A stretch of DNA of 64,000 bases, from assembly GCF_000350225.1 (NCBI RefSeq), contig NW_005179198.1, positions 1 through 64,000 on the forward strand. The letters are read 5' to 3'. Every line of letters starts with the position of its first letter. Positions within the stretch are counted from its first letter, which is position 1. This stretch comes from Chondrus crispus. Lineage: Eukaryota; Rhodophyta; Florideophyceae; Gigartinales; Gigartinaceae. A program made the translations under genes and the position numbers. Below the pieces are notes generated by a model. The model was not told the origin of the DNA and ran no database searches. It saw only the letters and a program-made list of their open reading frames with translations. Below are positions 1 through 8,640 of the stretch, piece after piece.

Positions 1-951
1 GACGCCCACCCCGGCCGTCTCGTCGCCCTGCACGCCATCGCCCGCATGGCCCTTCACGTCTCGGGCTCTGCGGACCACCTCACACTGGACGACGAGAACA
101 TCGCCCGCCTCGCCGACGACCTGCTAGCCGTCGACCGCTCCACCAACCAGCTCGTCCCGCTGCCGAAGGGCCGCACTGCCGCTGGCATTGTTGTCCGCCC
201 GGCCACCGGCCGCTTCGCGAAGCGCCTCGCCCAGGCCGACCGCCGCGCCCTGCGCCATCGCCCGCGCGAGCGCGCAAAGTCCCTGGTCGATGCCTTCCGC
301 ACTGACTTTCGCGACTGTCCCGACGACCTCATGATCTTCACGCGCGAGCCGGACCAGGAGTCCGGCCCGCTCAAGTCGCGCCGCCTGCGCGGCAACTGGT
401 CGAGCCTGCCCATCCCCACGGACACCGACGGCGCCGGCGTGTACTGGGACAACCGCTTCGTCATGTCAGCCGCCCCGATCACCAACCTCGACGAGGGGCA
501 CCCGCCCATTTCCCCAACCGACGTCATGCTTGCCGCCCTGCGCGCCCAGGACGAGCAGCTCCAGTCCGCCCTGACAGACACCGAGTTGTATGTCCGCCAG
601 ATTCGCAGGGTCGACTGGGAGCGCATCACCAGTTCCGTATCCCGCGTAAAAGGGTTTCAAATCCCGTTTCAGTGTATTCGCGCCCTCCCAGCCGTCTTCC
701 AAAAGGTGCCCGGCGCGTCCACTGCGGGGCACCTCGTGGCTTCGCCGCATCTCGGCCTCAGTGGTAGGCCTGATCTCTATTTCACCGCCGTGCGTATGCC
801 GCGGTATCGATGCTTGCCCGAGGATATTGACCCCGGGTTCACGGAAGAACACTTTCAACCGGATGATCAGTTGCAAGACACAAAACGCCAAGGGTCTCAA
901 CGGACCAGTCCACGAAAAAGAGCACCGGCCGAGGTCGAAGGCACGGAATAA
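1..951 (+). CDS. Putative tRNA(Ile)-lysidine synthase (TilS-like), 5' end outside window
   Basis: The frame is already open at base 1 and ends at 949-951, so 316 residues are visible and the start and catalytic N-terminal half lie upstream. TilS converts C34 of the tRNA(Ile) CAU anticodon to lysidine using ATP; in a eukaryotic nucleus it would serve the mitochondrion or plastid. The visible part resembles the C-terminal half of alphaproteobacterial-type TilS: an HPGRLVALHAIARMA helix, then a VYWDNRFVMS segment like the WDGRF region, and finally LPAVFQKV...LVASPHLGL, like the 'LPxx...vPHLG' end of that family. The PP-loop ATP site is not in the window, so the call rests on C-terminal similarity. 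The last ~40 residues are charged and look like an extension. No intron is evident. Confidence 0.5.
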   Translation, partial: DAHPGRLVALHAIARMALHVSGSADHLTLDDENIARLADDLLAVDRSTNQLVPLPKGRTAAGIVVRPATGRFAKRLAQADRRALRHRPRERAKSLVDAFRTDFRDCPDDLMIFTREPDQESGPLKSRRLRGNWSSLPIPTDTDGAGVYWDNRFVMSAAPITNLDEGHPPISPTDVMLAALRAQDEQLQSALTDTELYVRQIRRVDWERITSSVSRVKGFQIPFQCIRALPAVFQKVPGASTAGHLVASPHLGLSGRPDLYFTAVRMPRYRCLPEDIDPGFTEEHFQPDDQLQDTKRQGSQRTSPRKRAPAEVEGTE

Positions 952-1132
952 ACTTCATAACTTTCTACTTTTTTCCTTAGAGCCTCGGACGGGCCCGTAG
1001 TGCCGTACGGCTCTATGGAAGACGACATACCTCAGAGCAACCGCATACTGTACCATCGAACGGTTATCCAACCTGCAAAGTCTGGAAATGCTTTCTGACC
1101 AAAAAGCTCACACACTTCCTACTGCTCGCCCC

Positions 1133-2629
1133 TTACAGTTCGTCTTTCAGTTCGTCCTTCAACTCGCGCCCAAACGCCTCGACGCATGCGCAGCTCCGAG
1201 TTGTCCATTCGTGGGTCCCTTTGCAATCCAAACGGCCGTCTTTGGTTGCGCCAGTCTCTGCGATAAGGCACATCCCAGCTGTTTGCAGTGGCGCCTCGTC
1301 GTCGACGCGAGCTGGTAGGTCATTGCCAGTCTCATATGCGCACCCTCCTTGGCAGCCATCCGGCATCACTTGTGACAGGCTCTCGCATGAATTCGCAAAT
1401 TCGAGAGATGAAGTCGAGCAACGCAATCCCAGCGCTCTGCATTCCTGCTCACAAGATGCATTTCGACCAGCTCTATGCAAACGAAAGGCCCCTGTATCCA
1501 AAATTTTCGTAGGAAGCGTGAAATGCTTTGCCGCGCGGCGCGCGTCGTACAACAGCAAATCTTTTTGGGGTGCCACCTGCACGAGAAGAGTGTGGTGGAA
1601 ATGTCCACGCGGAGTTGGCCATAGCTTTAAGGGTTCGGCGATGAAATGTGCAAAGGACTCACGCAAGTAGGGCATCACTGGTGCGGTGGCACTGTGCCGT
1701 TTGGCGTCTTCAAAAGACTTGACATGGTGGCCTTTCACAAGCCTTTCCTGCACTTGTTCTGCCGTAGACTGTTTGTCAGCGACATTTGAAAGGGTTGCAT
1801 CCCAATCAACGCTGCCAGCAGGGAGGTCCGCGAGCGGTGACGACGCAAAGAGCTGCTCCGTCTCTTGCGCTGCAACGTTGGACCCAGTGGCGCCGAAATG
1901 GAAGACACGAGGAACAGCTGGAGTGATGCACGCCCATCCATGAGCCTCGAAGGCGACACGCAGCCAAAAGTCCCATCCAATACCCACTATGCTGGTCGAG
2001 GTGGAGTTTGGAGCACCGGGCCAGTTGGGACGCAAATAATCCGTCCACAGGGCACGGGGTAGCATCCAACCCAAGCCGGGGAAGGAAGTGGTCAGGCGGG
2101 CGCTCCGCATATCTGTTTCGTGTCGCCCATTGTCATTCCAACCAGAAGCGCATACGATGGCATTTTTGTCTGCCCTCGTCAAGTGCCTCGCTGCAGCGAG
2201 CATGTACGCCAGAAAGTCGGGCGCGAATAAAAGGTCGTCTTCAAGAACGAGGACATGAGAAACGTTGGCATTCTCACGTGAATCGAAAGCTTGCGATAGC
2301 GCAAAATGGTAGTGACGGGCGATGCGGTGGCGAGTGGTTTGAGCGGGATAGTCTGCAGATGGGATGTGCTGCCATACTTGCTTGACGTTCCGTTCCAGCG
2401 TTGCCGCTCGCACTGCTCGATAAGACTTGGGATGCTCGTCCACAGAGACGTACACGGGAAGAGCAGGTGACTGTACGGTGGCTTTCGCAAGGGAGCGCAG
2501 TGTCCTCTTCAAGTGAGAGGAGCGTTCACAGGCGAGGACGACAGCGATAACAGAGATTTGTTCAGAGCTCTGTACACGTCGTACAAAGACGAGAAATAGG
2601 GCCAGGCAAATGAGATGAGCATGGCGCAT
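1133..2629 (-). CDS. GT13-family glycosyltransferase (GnT-I/POMGNT1-like) with tandem C-terminal KDEL
   Basis: A 498-residue intronless protein. Residues 1-21 form a hydrophobic signal peptide. The body has GT13 landmarks in order: ISVIAVVLACERSSHLKRTL (nucleotide-binding strand), LVLEDDLLFAPDF (the EDD metal/UDP-GlcNAc motif), FPGLGWMLPRALW, GIGWDFWLRV and a VFHFGATGSN region. These enzymes transfer GlcNAc to mannose on N- or O-glycans. A cysteine-rich module with about a dozen Cys follows at residues ~390-485 and then the tail KDELKDEL, two consecutive ER-retrieval signals. Classical GnT-I is a Golgi type II membrane protein, so the layout here predicts a soluble, ER-retained enzyme. The ATG at 2627-2629 is chosen because the signal peptide starts directly after it. 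The gene is divergent from the gene at 8641, with Copia-A inserted between them. Confidence 0.75.
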   Translation of the reverse strand: MRHAHLICLALFLVFVRRVQSSEQISVIAVVLACERSSHLKRTLRSLAKATVQSPALPVYVSVDEHPKSYRAVRAATLERNVKQVWQHIPSADYPAQTTRHRIARHYHFALSQAFDSRENANVSHVLVLEDDLLFAPDFLAYMLAAARHLTRADKNAIVCASGWNDNGRHETDMRSARLTTSFPGLGWMLPRALWTDYLRPNWPGAPNSTSTSIVGIGWDFWLRVAFEAHGWACITPAVPRVFHFGATGSNVAAQETEQLFASSPLADLPAGSVDWDATLSNVADKQSTAEQVQERLVKGHHVKSFEDAKRHSATAPVMPYLRESFAHFIAEPLKLWPTPRGHFHHTLLVQVAPQKDLLLYDARRAAKHFTLPTKILDTGAFRLHRAGRNASCEQECRALGLRCSTSSLEFANSCESLSQVMPDGCQGGCAYETGNDLPARVDDEAPLQTAGMCLIAETGATKDGRLDCKGTHEWTTRSCACVEAFGRELKDELKDEL

Positions 2630-2698
2630 GCGAGTTGGATACGCAGTGTGATGCTGAGTTTCCGCAAGCGTGCTTGAGAATGAAGTGAAGTAGAGAGT

Positions 2699-2724
2699 GG
2701 TTGCGGCTGCGGTTGCGGTTGCGG
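2699..2724. repeat. Short GGTTGC hexamer array
   Basis: Four near-perfect GGTTGC/GGCTGC units lie about 70 bp upstream of the GT13 start codon, in its presumed promoter. Nothing else is recognisable between 2630 and 2863. Confidence 0.5.
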
Positions 2725-2863
2725 AGTGTCAACTACCCCAGAGGAGAATTGGTACATACTGTTACGTCGCGCGAGTCAGATACTGTACATGTAGGTCTGT
2801 CACACGGGCAAGTTGCCTTGCATTTGTGTTGCGCTCTGCTCCCTACTGTACAGTACCAAGGGT

Positions 2864-2868
2864 ACTGT
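2864..2868. other. Target-site duplication ACTGT (left copy, Copia-A)
   Basis: ACTGT directly precedes the left LTR and is repeated at 8041-8045 directly after the right LTR. The pre-insertion target reads as GGTACTGT followed by ACAGTTG. Confidence 0.9.
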
Positions 2869-3172
2869 TGTGGATGGGCCCTTCGGGACAGCCTTGCTGT
2901 CCATGATTATGGATCGATGGAAGGGCCTCTCGTAACGCAGTGGAGAGGATGGTTTGACTGAGCGATGAAAGGCACGGTTATTCGGCACAATGCCGTCGAG
3001 GATACCCCCTTCCTCGAGTTTTACTCTCGCGAGGCTACCTTTAAGTATGTCTATTAGCCGACCCTTCGGGGTTGTGGCGTACGTCATACATGACCCATTA
3101 CATTGTACCTTCGGCCGACAGTGGTGCGTGTAATACGCCACCTACACTCAACATCTGACGACCCAATTCACA
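2869..3172 (-). repeat. 3' LTR of Copia-A (304 bp)
   Basis: Identical by eye to 7737-8040; starts TGTG and ends CACA on the plus strand. Because the element lies on the minus strand, this low-coordinate copy is the 3' LTR. The minus-strand frame that opens gag on the other side also stays open through this copy. Confidence 0.93.
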
Positions 3173-3182
3173 CTCCCCCCAG
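3173..3182 (-). other. Polypurine tract of Copia-A
   Basis: On the element's sense strand GGGGGGAG abuts the TGTG start of the 3' LTR, the expected position of the plus-strand primer. Confidence 0.8.
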
Positions 3183-3207
3183 ACGACCGTGTTACTCACC
3201 GAGTCGT

Positions 3208-6200
3208 CTATTTCCAATCTTTAGAATCGTGGTGGTGTCCAGTCTCGACGTCGGTCTTCCAGAACCCGGTGGACAACATCTCACTGAGTTGTCGCCATAG
3301 CTCTGTGCTGCGTTTCGTGAGCGCGTCGGCGACGTTCTTCGTGCCAGGGATCCAACGAATCGAGTCTAACTCTTGCGATTCGAACGCGTTGCGAATACGG
3401 TTGACGGTCTTGCGTAATCTGTATTCTTTGCACTCATGGAGCGTGGATATTGTGTCGAAGAGCGCTCGCGAATCGACAAGTATCTCATGCCTGATAGGTC
3501 TGTTCGGAAATAAGGAATGGAACGACCCTTTCATATCGAATCCTCTATCCTCAGCGTCGGCACAGGCGAGTATTTCTGCTCCGAAAGACGAATAGGTCAC
3601 GCGCTTCTGTTTGTGGCTAGTCCAGGAGATGGGATGGAACAGTGGTTCGATCCGGTCAGGTGATTCAATCTTGAGGCCGCAGACGCCTCCGGTTTGGCCG
3701 TAGTCGAATTCATTTCCGCCATGGGCAGCATCTGATATACTCATGAGGGTAGCTTTGGATATATTAAACGGTTTGAGATACGTTATCTTCAACGGTAGTC
3801 TCATGATTTCGCGTAACATGATGTTTGCGTCCACGAGATGTTTAACCCGTAGGTCTCCGAGACGCTGCTGCATGCGTGAAGTGACAAGAGCTGCTTGGGG
3901 AACGATCGCTGTACCAAGGTACATGAGCGTTCCTGCGAGTGACCTATACTCTGCTTCCTCTCGAGTGTCTGCTTTGGCTTCCTGTTCTTGACGTCTCGCG
4001 CGGGAAACTTGTATGGGTTTCAGGCGGCATATGTAATTGTCCATCGAGAGGGTTACGTTCCCATGATAGTCGATCGTCACCTCACATCCGTTGAAATGGA
4101 AGTCCTGTCCGTTTCGAATCTTTCCGACTTCGAAGCTAGCGCAGAGTTTGTCCAGGAATTGCTTGATGTATTCGATGGTGCCAGAGACTAGGAAATCGTC
4201 CGTGACTTTGGCTATGAGTAGGATGATCTTATTCGTCTCATCCCTTTTGACGAAAAGCTGGTTGACCCCGAACACTCTTTCAATTCCGGCTTCTTCGACC
4301 ATCCACGTCTCGATGGTGGTAAGCCATTGTCTACCTGCTTCGGCAATGCCGTATGCCAGTTTCAACAGTTTCCAGAGCATACCCCGGGTGGAATTCCACT
4401 CTTTCGGGGGTCTGACGAAGATGTCACGATTGGCTGGTCCGCTCTGCATGTACGCACCCTTGATGTCGGCCACGCCGAATGTGAATCCAAGTATTAGCCC
4501 CAGGCTGATCACCAGACGAAATACAATCATGTCTGCTGCAGCTGAGTCTTTGCGGATGTCATCCTTCTCTTTGTCGCGGTTTCCATGCAATACGAAACGA
4601 GCCTTCATTTCGAGTCTGTTGTCTTCGTGACTCTTGATCTTGAAGAGGGTGTGTGAGGAGATGACATTGGCGCCGCGTGGCACGTGTGACTCAGGTACTT
4701 CTTTGTATGCGCCAATCCAATTGTTGTGATGTTCTCTTTCCATGGCGTTCTGGAGTACCCATGATGGTGCGAATTCCATTTCGCGTGTCGTTACTTGCTT
4801 GTTCCCAATCTTTTCATGTATCCCTCTCAGTACAATTTGCTCGTTGGATGTCAGGACGTTAGTTACATCTCTTCTGTAAGCCTTTTGTTCCGAGATGGAG
4901 GCAGCGTATGGCCCAATATCTCTTGAAGCTGGATCTGAGTACTCTCGTTGAGTGGCTAGCATTGCTCCAGTGTGGTGTGTTTCGTTTGGCACTTCGTTTC
5001 TCATCGGATGCGTCAGTTGTGTCTCCCCCCCATGCGGTGACATGAGGTAGTCTTCTATTGTACTATCCATGAGTTCGTGTGTGAGTGCTTGATCTGGTCG
5101 CAGCCTGATGTCTTCGTAGGCGATTTTGCTTGCTGGTCCTCTCGTCGTTCCGACGCGTCGGGCTTCCACAAAGTGCGTGTTGACGGATATCACCTTGGCT
5201 TCCCTCCACTCGTCCGGTTCGTTATTCTTGGAGGAGCTGTAGTAGTACAGCACGATGTCGTCGGGTTTTATGGAGCTCGGCGGGACGAGGGATGGTGCGC
5301 GAGCATGAAGCAGTCGTTGTAGGGCACGTATTGCTACCTGTTCTTTGTGAGCGGACAGGAGTTCTGCGCTGACCATTCGTGGCGATGTCCCTAGTATTGA
5401 TGGGGCGTATCCTCTCGCTAATTCGAACGAGCTGAGAATTCGGGTACCGGAGAAACAGTTGGAGAAAAATGTGGCTCTGGACAGAATTAATTTGTCGGGT
5501 TCGGAGGTCGGTTCTTTTGCTGTTTTTTCGAGAATGGTTTTCAGTGTCCGGTGTTTGCGTTCGACACGTCCCGTCTTGTTGTGCCTGCGTGCAGGTCGAG
5601 GGTCAAATCGGACATCACGTGCGCGGAGGAATGTTTGGATGTGTCTGCAATTCAGTTCGTCATCGGCGGATAATGATTTGGGAGCTCCGTGTCGATTGAA
5701 CCATTCGGTTTCCAGCACCTGCGTGATGTTAGCGGCTTCGCGGTTGGACATAATTTGCGTTTCGGAGTATACTGTTCCTGTACAGATCATGTGTAGGACG
5801 GTATATTGGGTGCCGCGGATTGTGCAGAACGTGAAGTCTACTTGTACATCCTGGTTGAACGCTTCATCCACGTGCGTGATTGATATTTTCTTGGAGGGTG
5901 CCGGGAGACCTGATTTCGCACATATTCTACATGCTGCAGTTACATTTCGAATTGACCTTTCCAGGTCAGGGGTAAGCCAGTCGGTTGTTTTGCAGATGTG
6001 TATCAGTTCCTCGGCGGTCGCATGTGTGAGTCTATGCATCCGTTTCGCTGTAGTCATTGGTCGTGACGTGACGGAAACGGCATTTGTGGCCATCAAAGAG
6101 GACGTCAAATGAGCGATTGGAACGATGAGTATCCTCCCGCGAATCTGGAACTTGGATGCTCCGTCTACGTAGATAGACAGTACTCTGGGAGACTTATCCG

Positions 6201-6582
6201 TTGGACGTGCTATGGTCATGGTGGGATATTCTGACGAGAAGTTAAGCACGGAGTGTTGTGAGACATCCATGCCGATCGTGATAGGAGAGTCGTCCTGGAC
6301 AAGGTCGAATGTGAGGGATGTAGTTTGGTCATTGAGATCTTGCAAATACAGAGTCCATGAACAGACAATATCTTCAGGGTTGGCACACTCATGTCCCCAA
6401 CCACGCCTGTACTGGTCCCTTGGCGGATCTAGGACGAACGGGATATCAAGTATGTCACAGAGTCGAGAAGCGGAATAAATTCCCCCGGTAGAGGTAGGGT
6501 TACCTGGGTCGATGATAGGATTCGGATCACTGGGAGAAGATGACGAACCCTTTACTGAAAATGCTGGTTGCCCGTGTTGTAT
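3208..6582 (-). CDS. Copia-A Pol (protease-like, integrase, RT, RNase H)
   Basis: The frame opens after a TAG at 6583-6585 and stops at 3208, about 1124 codons. It is -1 relative to gag and overlaps the gag end by about 30 nt, so it is probably expressed by frameshifting; no ATG lies at its head. Domains in order: a protease-like stretch IIDPGNPTSTGG, with the catalytic D-T/S-G replaced by D-P-G at 6502-6510; an integrase zinc module (HRLTH...CRICAKSG) and DDE core (VDFTF, SADDE, GRVERKHRTLK); RT with ADIKGAYMQSG, LAYGIAEAGRQW and VTDDFLVSG (about 4195) instead of the usual YxDD; and RNase H with ISDAAHGG, SSFGAEI, ILVDSRALFD and NVADALTKR. There is no internal stop. Whether the DPG protease is active is unclear. 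Confidence 0.85.
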   Translation of the reverse strand: MQHGQPAFSVKGSSSSPSDPNPIIDPGNPTSTGGIYSASRLCDILDIPFVLDPPRDQYRRGWGHECANPEDIVCSWTLYLQDLNDQTTSLTFDLVQDDSPITIGMDVSQHSVLNFSSEYPTMTIARPTDKSPRVLSIYVDGASKFQIRGRILIVPIAHLTSSLMATNAVSVTSRPMTTAKRMHRLTHATAEELIHICKTTDWLTPDLERSIRNVTAACRICAKSGLPAPSKKISITHVDEAFNQDVQVDFTFCTIRGTQYTVLHMICTGTVYSETQIMSNREAANITQVLETEWFNRHGAPKSLSADDELNCRHIQTFLRARDVRFDPRPARRHNKTGRVERKHRTLKTILEKTAKEPTSEPDKLILSRATFFSNCFSGTRILSSFELARGYAPSILGTSPRMVSAELLSAHKEQVAIRALQRLLHARAPSLVPPSSIKPDDIVLYYYSSSKNNEPDEWREAKVISVNTHFVEARRVGTTRGPASKIAYEDIRLRPDQALTHELMDSTIEDYLMSPHGGETQLTHPMRNEVPNETHHTGAMLATQREYSDPASRDIGPYAASISEQKAYRRDVTNVLTSNEQIVLRGIHEKIGNKQVTTREMEFAPSWVLQNAMEREHHNNWIGAYKEVPESHVPRGANVISSHTLFKIKSHEDNRLEMKARFVLHGNRDKEKDDIRKDSAAADMIVFRLVISLGLILGFTFGVADIKGAYMQSGPANRDIFVRPPKEWNSTRGMLWKLLKLAYGIAEAGRQWLTTIETWMVEEAGIERVFGVNQLFVKRDETNKIILLIAKVTDDFLVSGTIEYIKQFLDKLCASFEVGKIRNGQDFHFNGCEVTIDYHGNVTLSMDNYICRLKPIQVSRARRQEQEAKADTREEAEYRSLAGTLMYLGTAIVPQAALVTSRMQQRLGDLRVKHLVDANIMLREIMRLPLKITYLKPFNISKATLMSISDAAHGGNEFDYGQTGGVCGLKIESPDRIEPLFHPISWTSHKQKRVTYSSFGAEILACADAEDRGFDMKGSFHSLFPNRPIRHEILVDSRALFDTISTLHECKEYRLRKTVNRIRNAFESQELDSIRWIPGTKNVADALTKRSTELWRQLSEMLSTGFWKTDVETGHHHDSKDWK

Positions 6583-7733
6583 CTAGGCTTGTCCTGATCG
6601 TCCTCGATCTCGTTCTGTTCAAAGCTAACCTGTTTTTTGCGTCTGAAATATTTATCGGGCTTACGATTCTTCTTGATCGTCTCCCGCAGGTCTTTACCGT
6701 TTGACTCGGTGTCACTGTCTCCTTGATATTCTCTCTCCCTCTCCTCTTGTTGTTTGCGACTTCGCCAATGTCCACGTTTCCTTTTGGTGCCGTGGAACGG
6801 TGTCCTATGCCCGTAGATGCCCATCATGGCCGCCGTCGTCGGTTTCAGTTGTTCTTCCCCCTTTTTGCCGTCATCGAGGTCTTTCTCTTCTAGACCTGCC
6901 TCCTCTAAGGCTGTGATGGCGTCCTGTAATCCGATGAAATAAGTCATTTCACCGTCTGAATTCCCTCCTTTGCGCGCCAGAGTTGCGGCTTTGAGGGCAC
7001 CCGTACATTCACCGATGTTGTCCTGGGCGCCGATTCGGTTGGTGTCCAGGATCTCTTTGTTGTCAATAGCGGACTGCATGCATTGGAGTAATCTTAAAAC
7101 AATGGTGATCCTAGCCTCGGTAAGGGTGACTTCTGATGTAGGGGCTCCTGAACGATGTTTTGCGGTGCTGACTAATGAGCTCACCAGGTTGGTGAACGTC
7201 TGTGTGGACACCCTGGCGTTGACGAGCAGTACGATGGCAAAGTTCTGACTGTCAGAGCCATCTTGATTCGCGTTGACAAGGTTTAGGTATGCCTGCGCAG
7301 GTCCGCTGAAGCGTTCTACGTAGAAACTGATTGTCTCGTCCTTTTTTCTGACACATCCATGAATTTCTTTGTTAAGCCTGACCATTCTCTTGATAGTGTC
7401 GACAGCAGAGTCCTTCGCTACGATGTTGAGGATCTTCTCGAGAATTGCATTCTGGTCGATAGCTTGATTGCTGTCTTGTGGCACCAAGGAGAGCTCTCCG
7501 GTTTTCATAGCCTTTTTGACGAGTTCCTTCTTGTTGAATTCCAGGGAGCGGTAGAGCGTCAGACCGATTGAAGCGGCAGCTCCCTTTGCGCGATTATCGC
7601 CGCCTTTGGCGCAGATCTGAAGATTGAGTGCCCAGTCGCGAACAGCTTCGCGCCACTGGAGCTTATCAGTCGTGGTCCTCAGCTTGGGAGGAACAAGGAT
7701 ACTGCTCGGAGCCAATTCATCCTCTGGGCCCAT
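6552..7733 (-). CDS. Copia-A Gag
   Basis: A 393-residue protein if translation starts at MGPEDELAPS, whose ATG (7731-7733) lies inside the primer-binding site. The frame is open for another 92 codons upstream through the 5' LTR, with in-LTR ATGs as far as 8009, so an N-terminally extended form cannot be excluded. The middle (KKDETISFYVERFSGPAQAYLNL, a Copia-type UBN2/gag pattern) supports Gag identity. The C-terminal ~100 residues are very basic and acidic in blocks (RKRGHWRSRKQQEERERE, KNRKPDKYFRRKKQ). No CCHC zinc knuckle is visible, so nucleic-acid binding probably depends on the basic tail. Confidence 0.75.
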   Translation of the reverse strand: MGPEDELAPSSILVPPKLRTTTDKLQWREAVRDWALNLQICAKGGDNRAKGAAASIGLTLYRSLEFNKKELVKKAMKTGELSLVPQDSNQAIDQNAILEKILNIVAKDSAVDTIKRMVRLNKEIHGCVRKKDETISFYVERFSGPAQAYLNLVNANQDGSDSQNFAIVLLVNARVSTQTFTNLVSSLVSTAKHRSGAPTSEVTLTEARITIVLRLLQCMQSAIDNKEILDTNRIGAQDNIGECTGALKAATLARKGGNSDGEMTYFIGLQDAITALEEAGLEEKDLDDGKKGEEQLKPTTAAMMGIYGHRTPFHGTKRKRGHWRSRKQQEEREREYQGDSDTESNGKDLRETIKKNRKPDKYFRRKKQVSFEQNEIEDDQDKPRYNTGNQHFQ

Positions 7734-7736
7734 AAC
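7724..7736 (-). other. Primer-binding site of Copia-A (half initiator-tRNA type)
   Basis: The sense strand after the 5' LTR reads GTTATGGGCCCAG. This is the exact complement of CTGGGCCCATAAC, the anticodon stem-loop of eukaryotic initiator tRNA-Met, the fragment used as a primer by Drosophila copia-type elements. The embedded ATG is also the gag start codon. Confidence 0.8.
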
Positions 7737-8040
7737 TGTGGATGGGCCCTTCGGGACAGCCTTGCTGTCCATGATTATGGATCGATGGAAGGGCCTCTCG
7801 TAACGCAGTGGAGAGGATGGTTTGACTGAGCGATGAAAGGCACGGTTATTCGGCACAATGCCGTCGAGGATACCCCCTTCCTCGAGTTTTACTCTCGCGA
7901 GGCTACCTTTAAGTATGTCTATTAGCCGACCCTTCGGGGTTGTGGCGTACGTCATACATGACCCATTACATTGTACCTTCGGCCGACAGTGGTGCGTGTA
8001 ATACGCCACCTACACTCAACATCTGACGACCCAATTCACA
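7737..8040 (-). repeat. 5' LTR of Copia-A (304 bp)
   Basis: Same sequence as 2869-3172. It directly abuts the primer-binding site on one side and TSD copy 8041-8045 on the other. Confidence 0.93.
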
Positions 8041-8045
8041 ACTGT
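8041..8045. other. Target-site duplication ACTGT (right copy, Copia-A)
   Basis: Matches 2864-2868 exactly. Confidence 0.9.
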
Positions 8046-8640
8046 ACAGTTGTGAAGATTTAGACTGTTGTGCACGTGTAAGCGGTGTGGCGTTTTAATG
8101 CAGACTTTAACTTTGGGTGAATACAAATATAAATAATTAAATAGCATGAATTTTAATTCTACTACAGTACTGAAGAGCTGTTCCGTGCGGAGCGAACAAC
8201 GTGCGGAGAACAGTTGAACCATGCTGTGCAGCACCGTTGGTACAGTATGATACAATGTGTTCTGTAGAGCCTCCCCGCTTCGCCTCTGGACTCTATCAGG
8301 TTGGGGCTAACGGAGCCGTTGGGGCTGTGTCTTTCTGTTGTCTGCCAATTTACGCCGATACTGGTGATTTTTCGGTACGTACTGTGCTCTACTGCTGCAT
8401 CGGGATCAAACCCGCTTGTTAGCTCACATTGACGTTCGGAGCGGAGCGAAAAGCGGCAAGCACAGGGGGAGAATTCTAGGTGGACCTCACACATCTGGAC
8501 ACACACATCTAGACACACATCTAGAGACACACACATCTGGACGCACACATCTGGACACTCGGTAAACCTAGACCAACTTTGGGTAAACACCACAGTCTGC
8601 AAACTTGTGTCCACCTGCTTTTGCACACGTCCACTCAGTC
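8046..8640. other. 5' flank of the gene at 8641
   Basis: Non-coding. AT-rich around 8130-8160, then a CACACATCTGGA minisatellite at 8487-8556. I see no TATA element I would defend. Confidence 0.4.
8487..8556. repeat. CACACATCT(G/A)GA minisatellite
   Basis: About five imperfect 12-16-bp units of CACACATCTGGAC/CACACATCTAGA in tandem, ending about 85 bp before the start codon at 8641. Confidence 0.8.

Larger units (their letters stand above)
2869..8040 (-). mobile_element. Copia-A: complete Ty1/Copia LTR retrotransposon
   Basis: A 5172-bp minus-strand element with two 304-bp LTRs that I find identical, TGTG...CACA ends, a 5-bp TSD, a primer-binding site, a polypurine tract, a gag ORF and a pro-int-RT-RH ORF. 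The domain order (integrase before RT) defines Copia. Identical LTRs mean a very recent insertion. It sits in the head-to-head intergenic space between the GT13 gene and the gene at 8641, leaving about 235 bp and 595 bp to each start codon. Confidence 0.93.

Noticed and set aside
54..629. 191-codon minus ORF
   Set aside because: It overlaps the TilS-like frame antisense; Arg/Ser-rich shadow of a GC-rich coding strand with no domain.
2800..3141. 113-codon minus ORF in the 3' LTR of Copia-A
   Set aside because: It is the LTR copy of the gag-leading frame; no independent gene.
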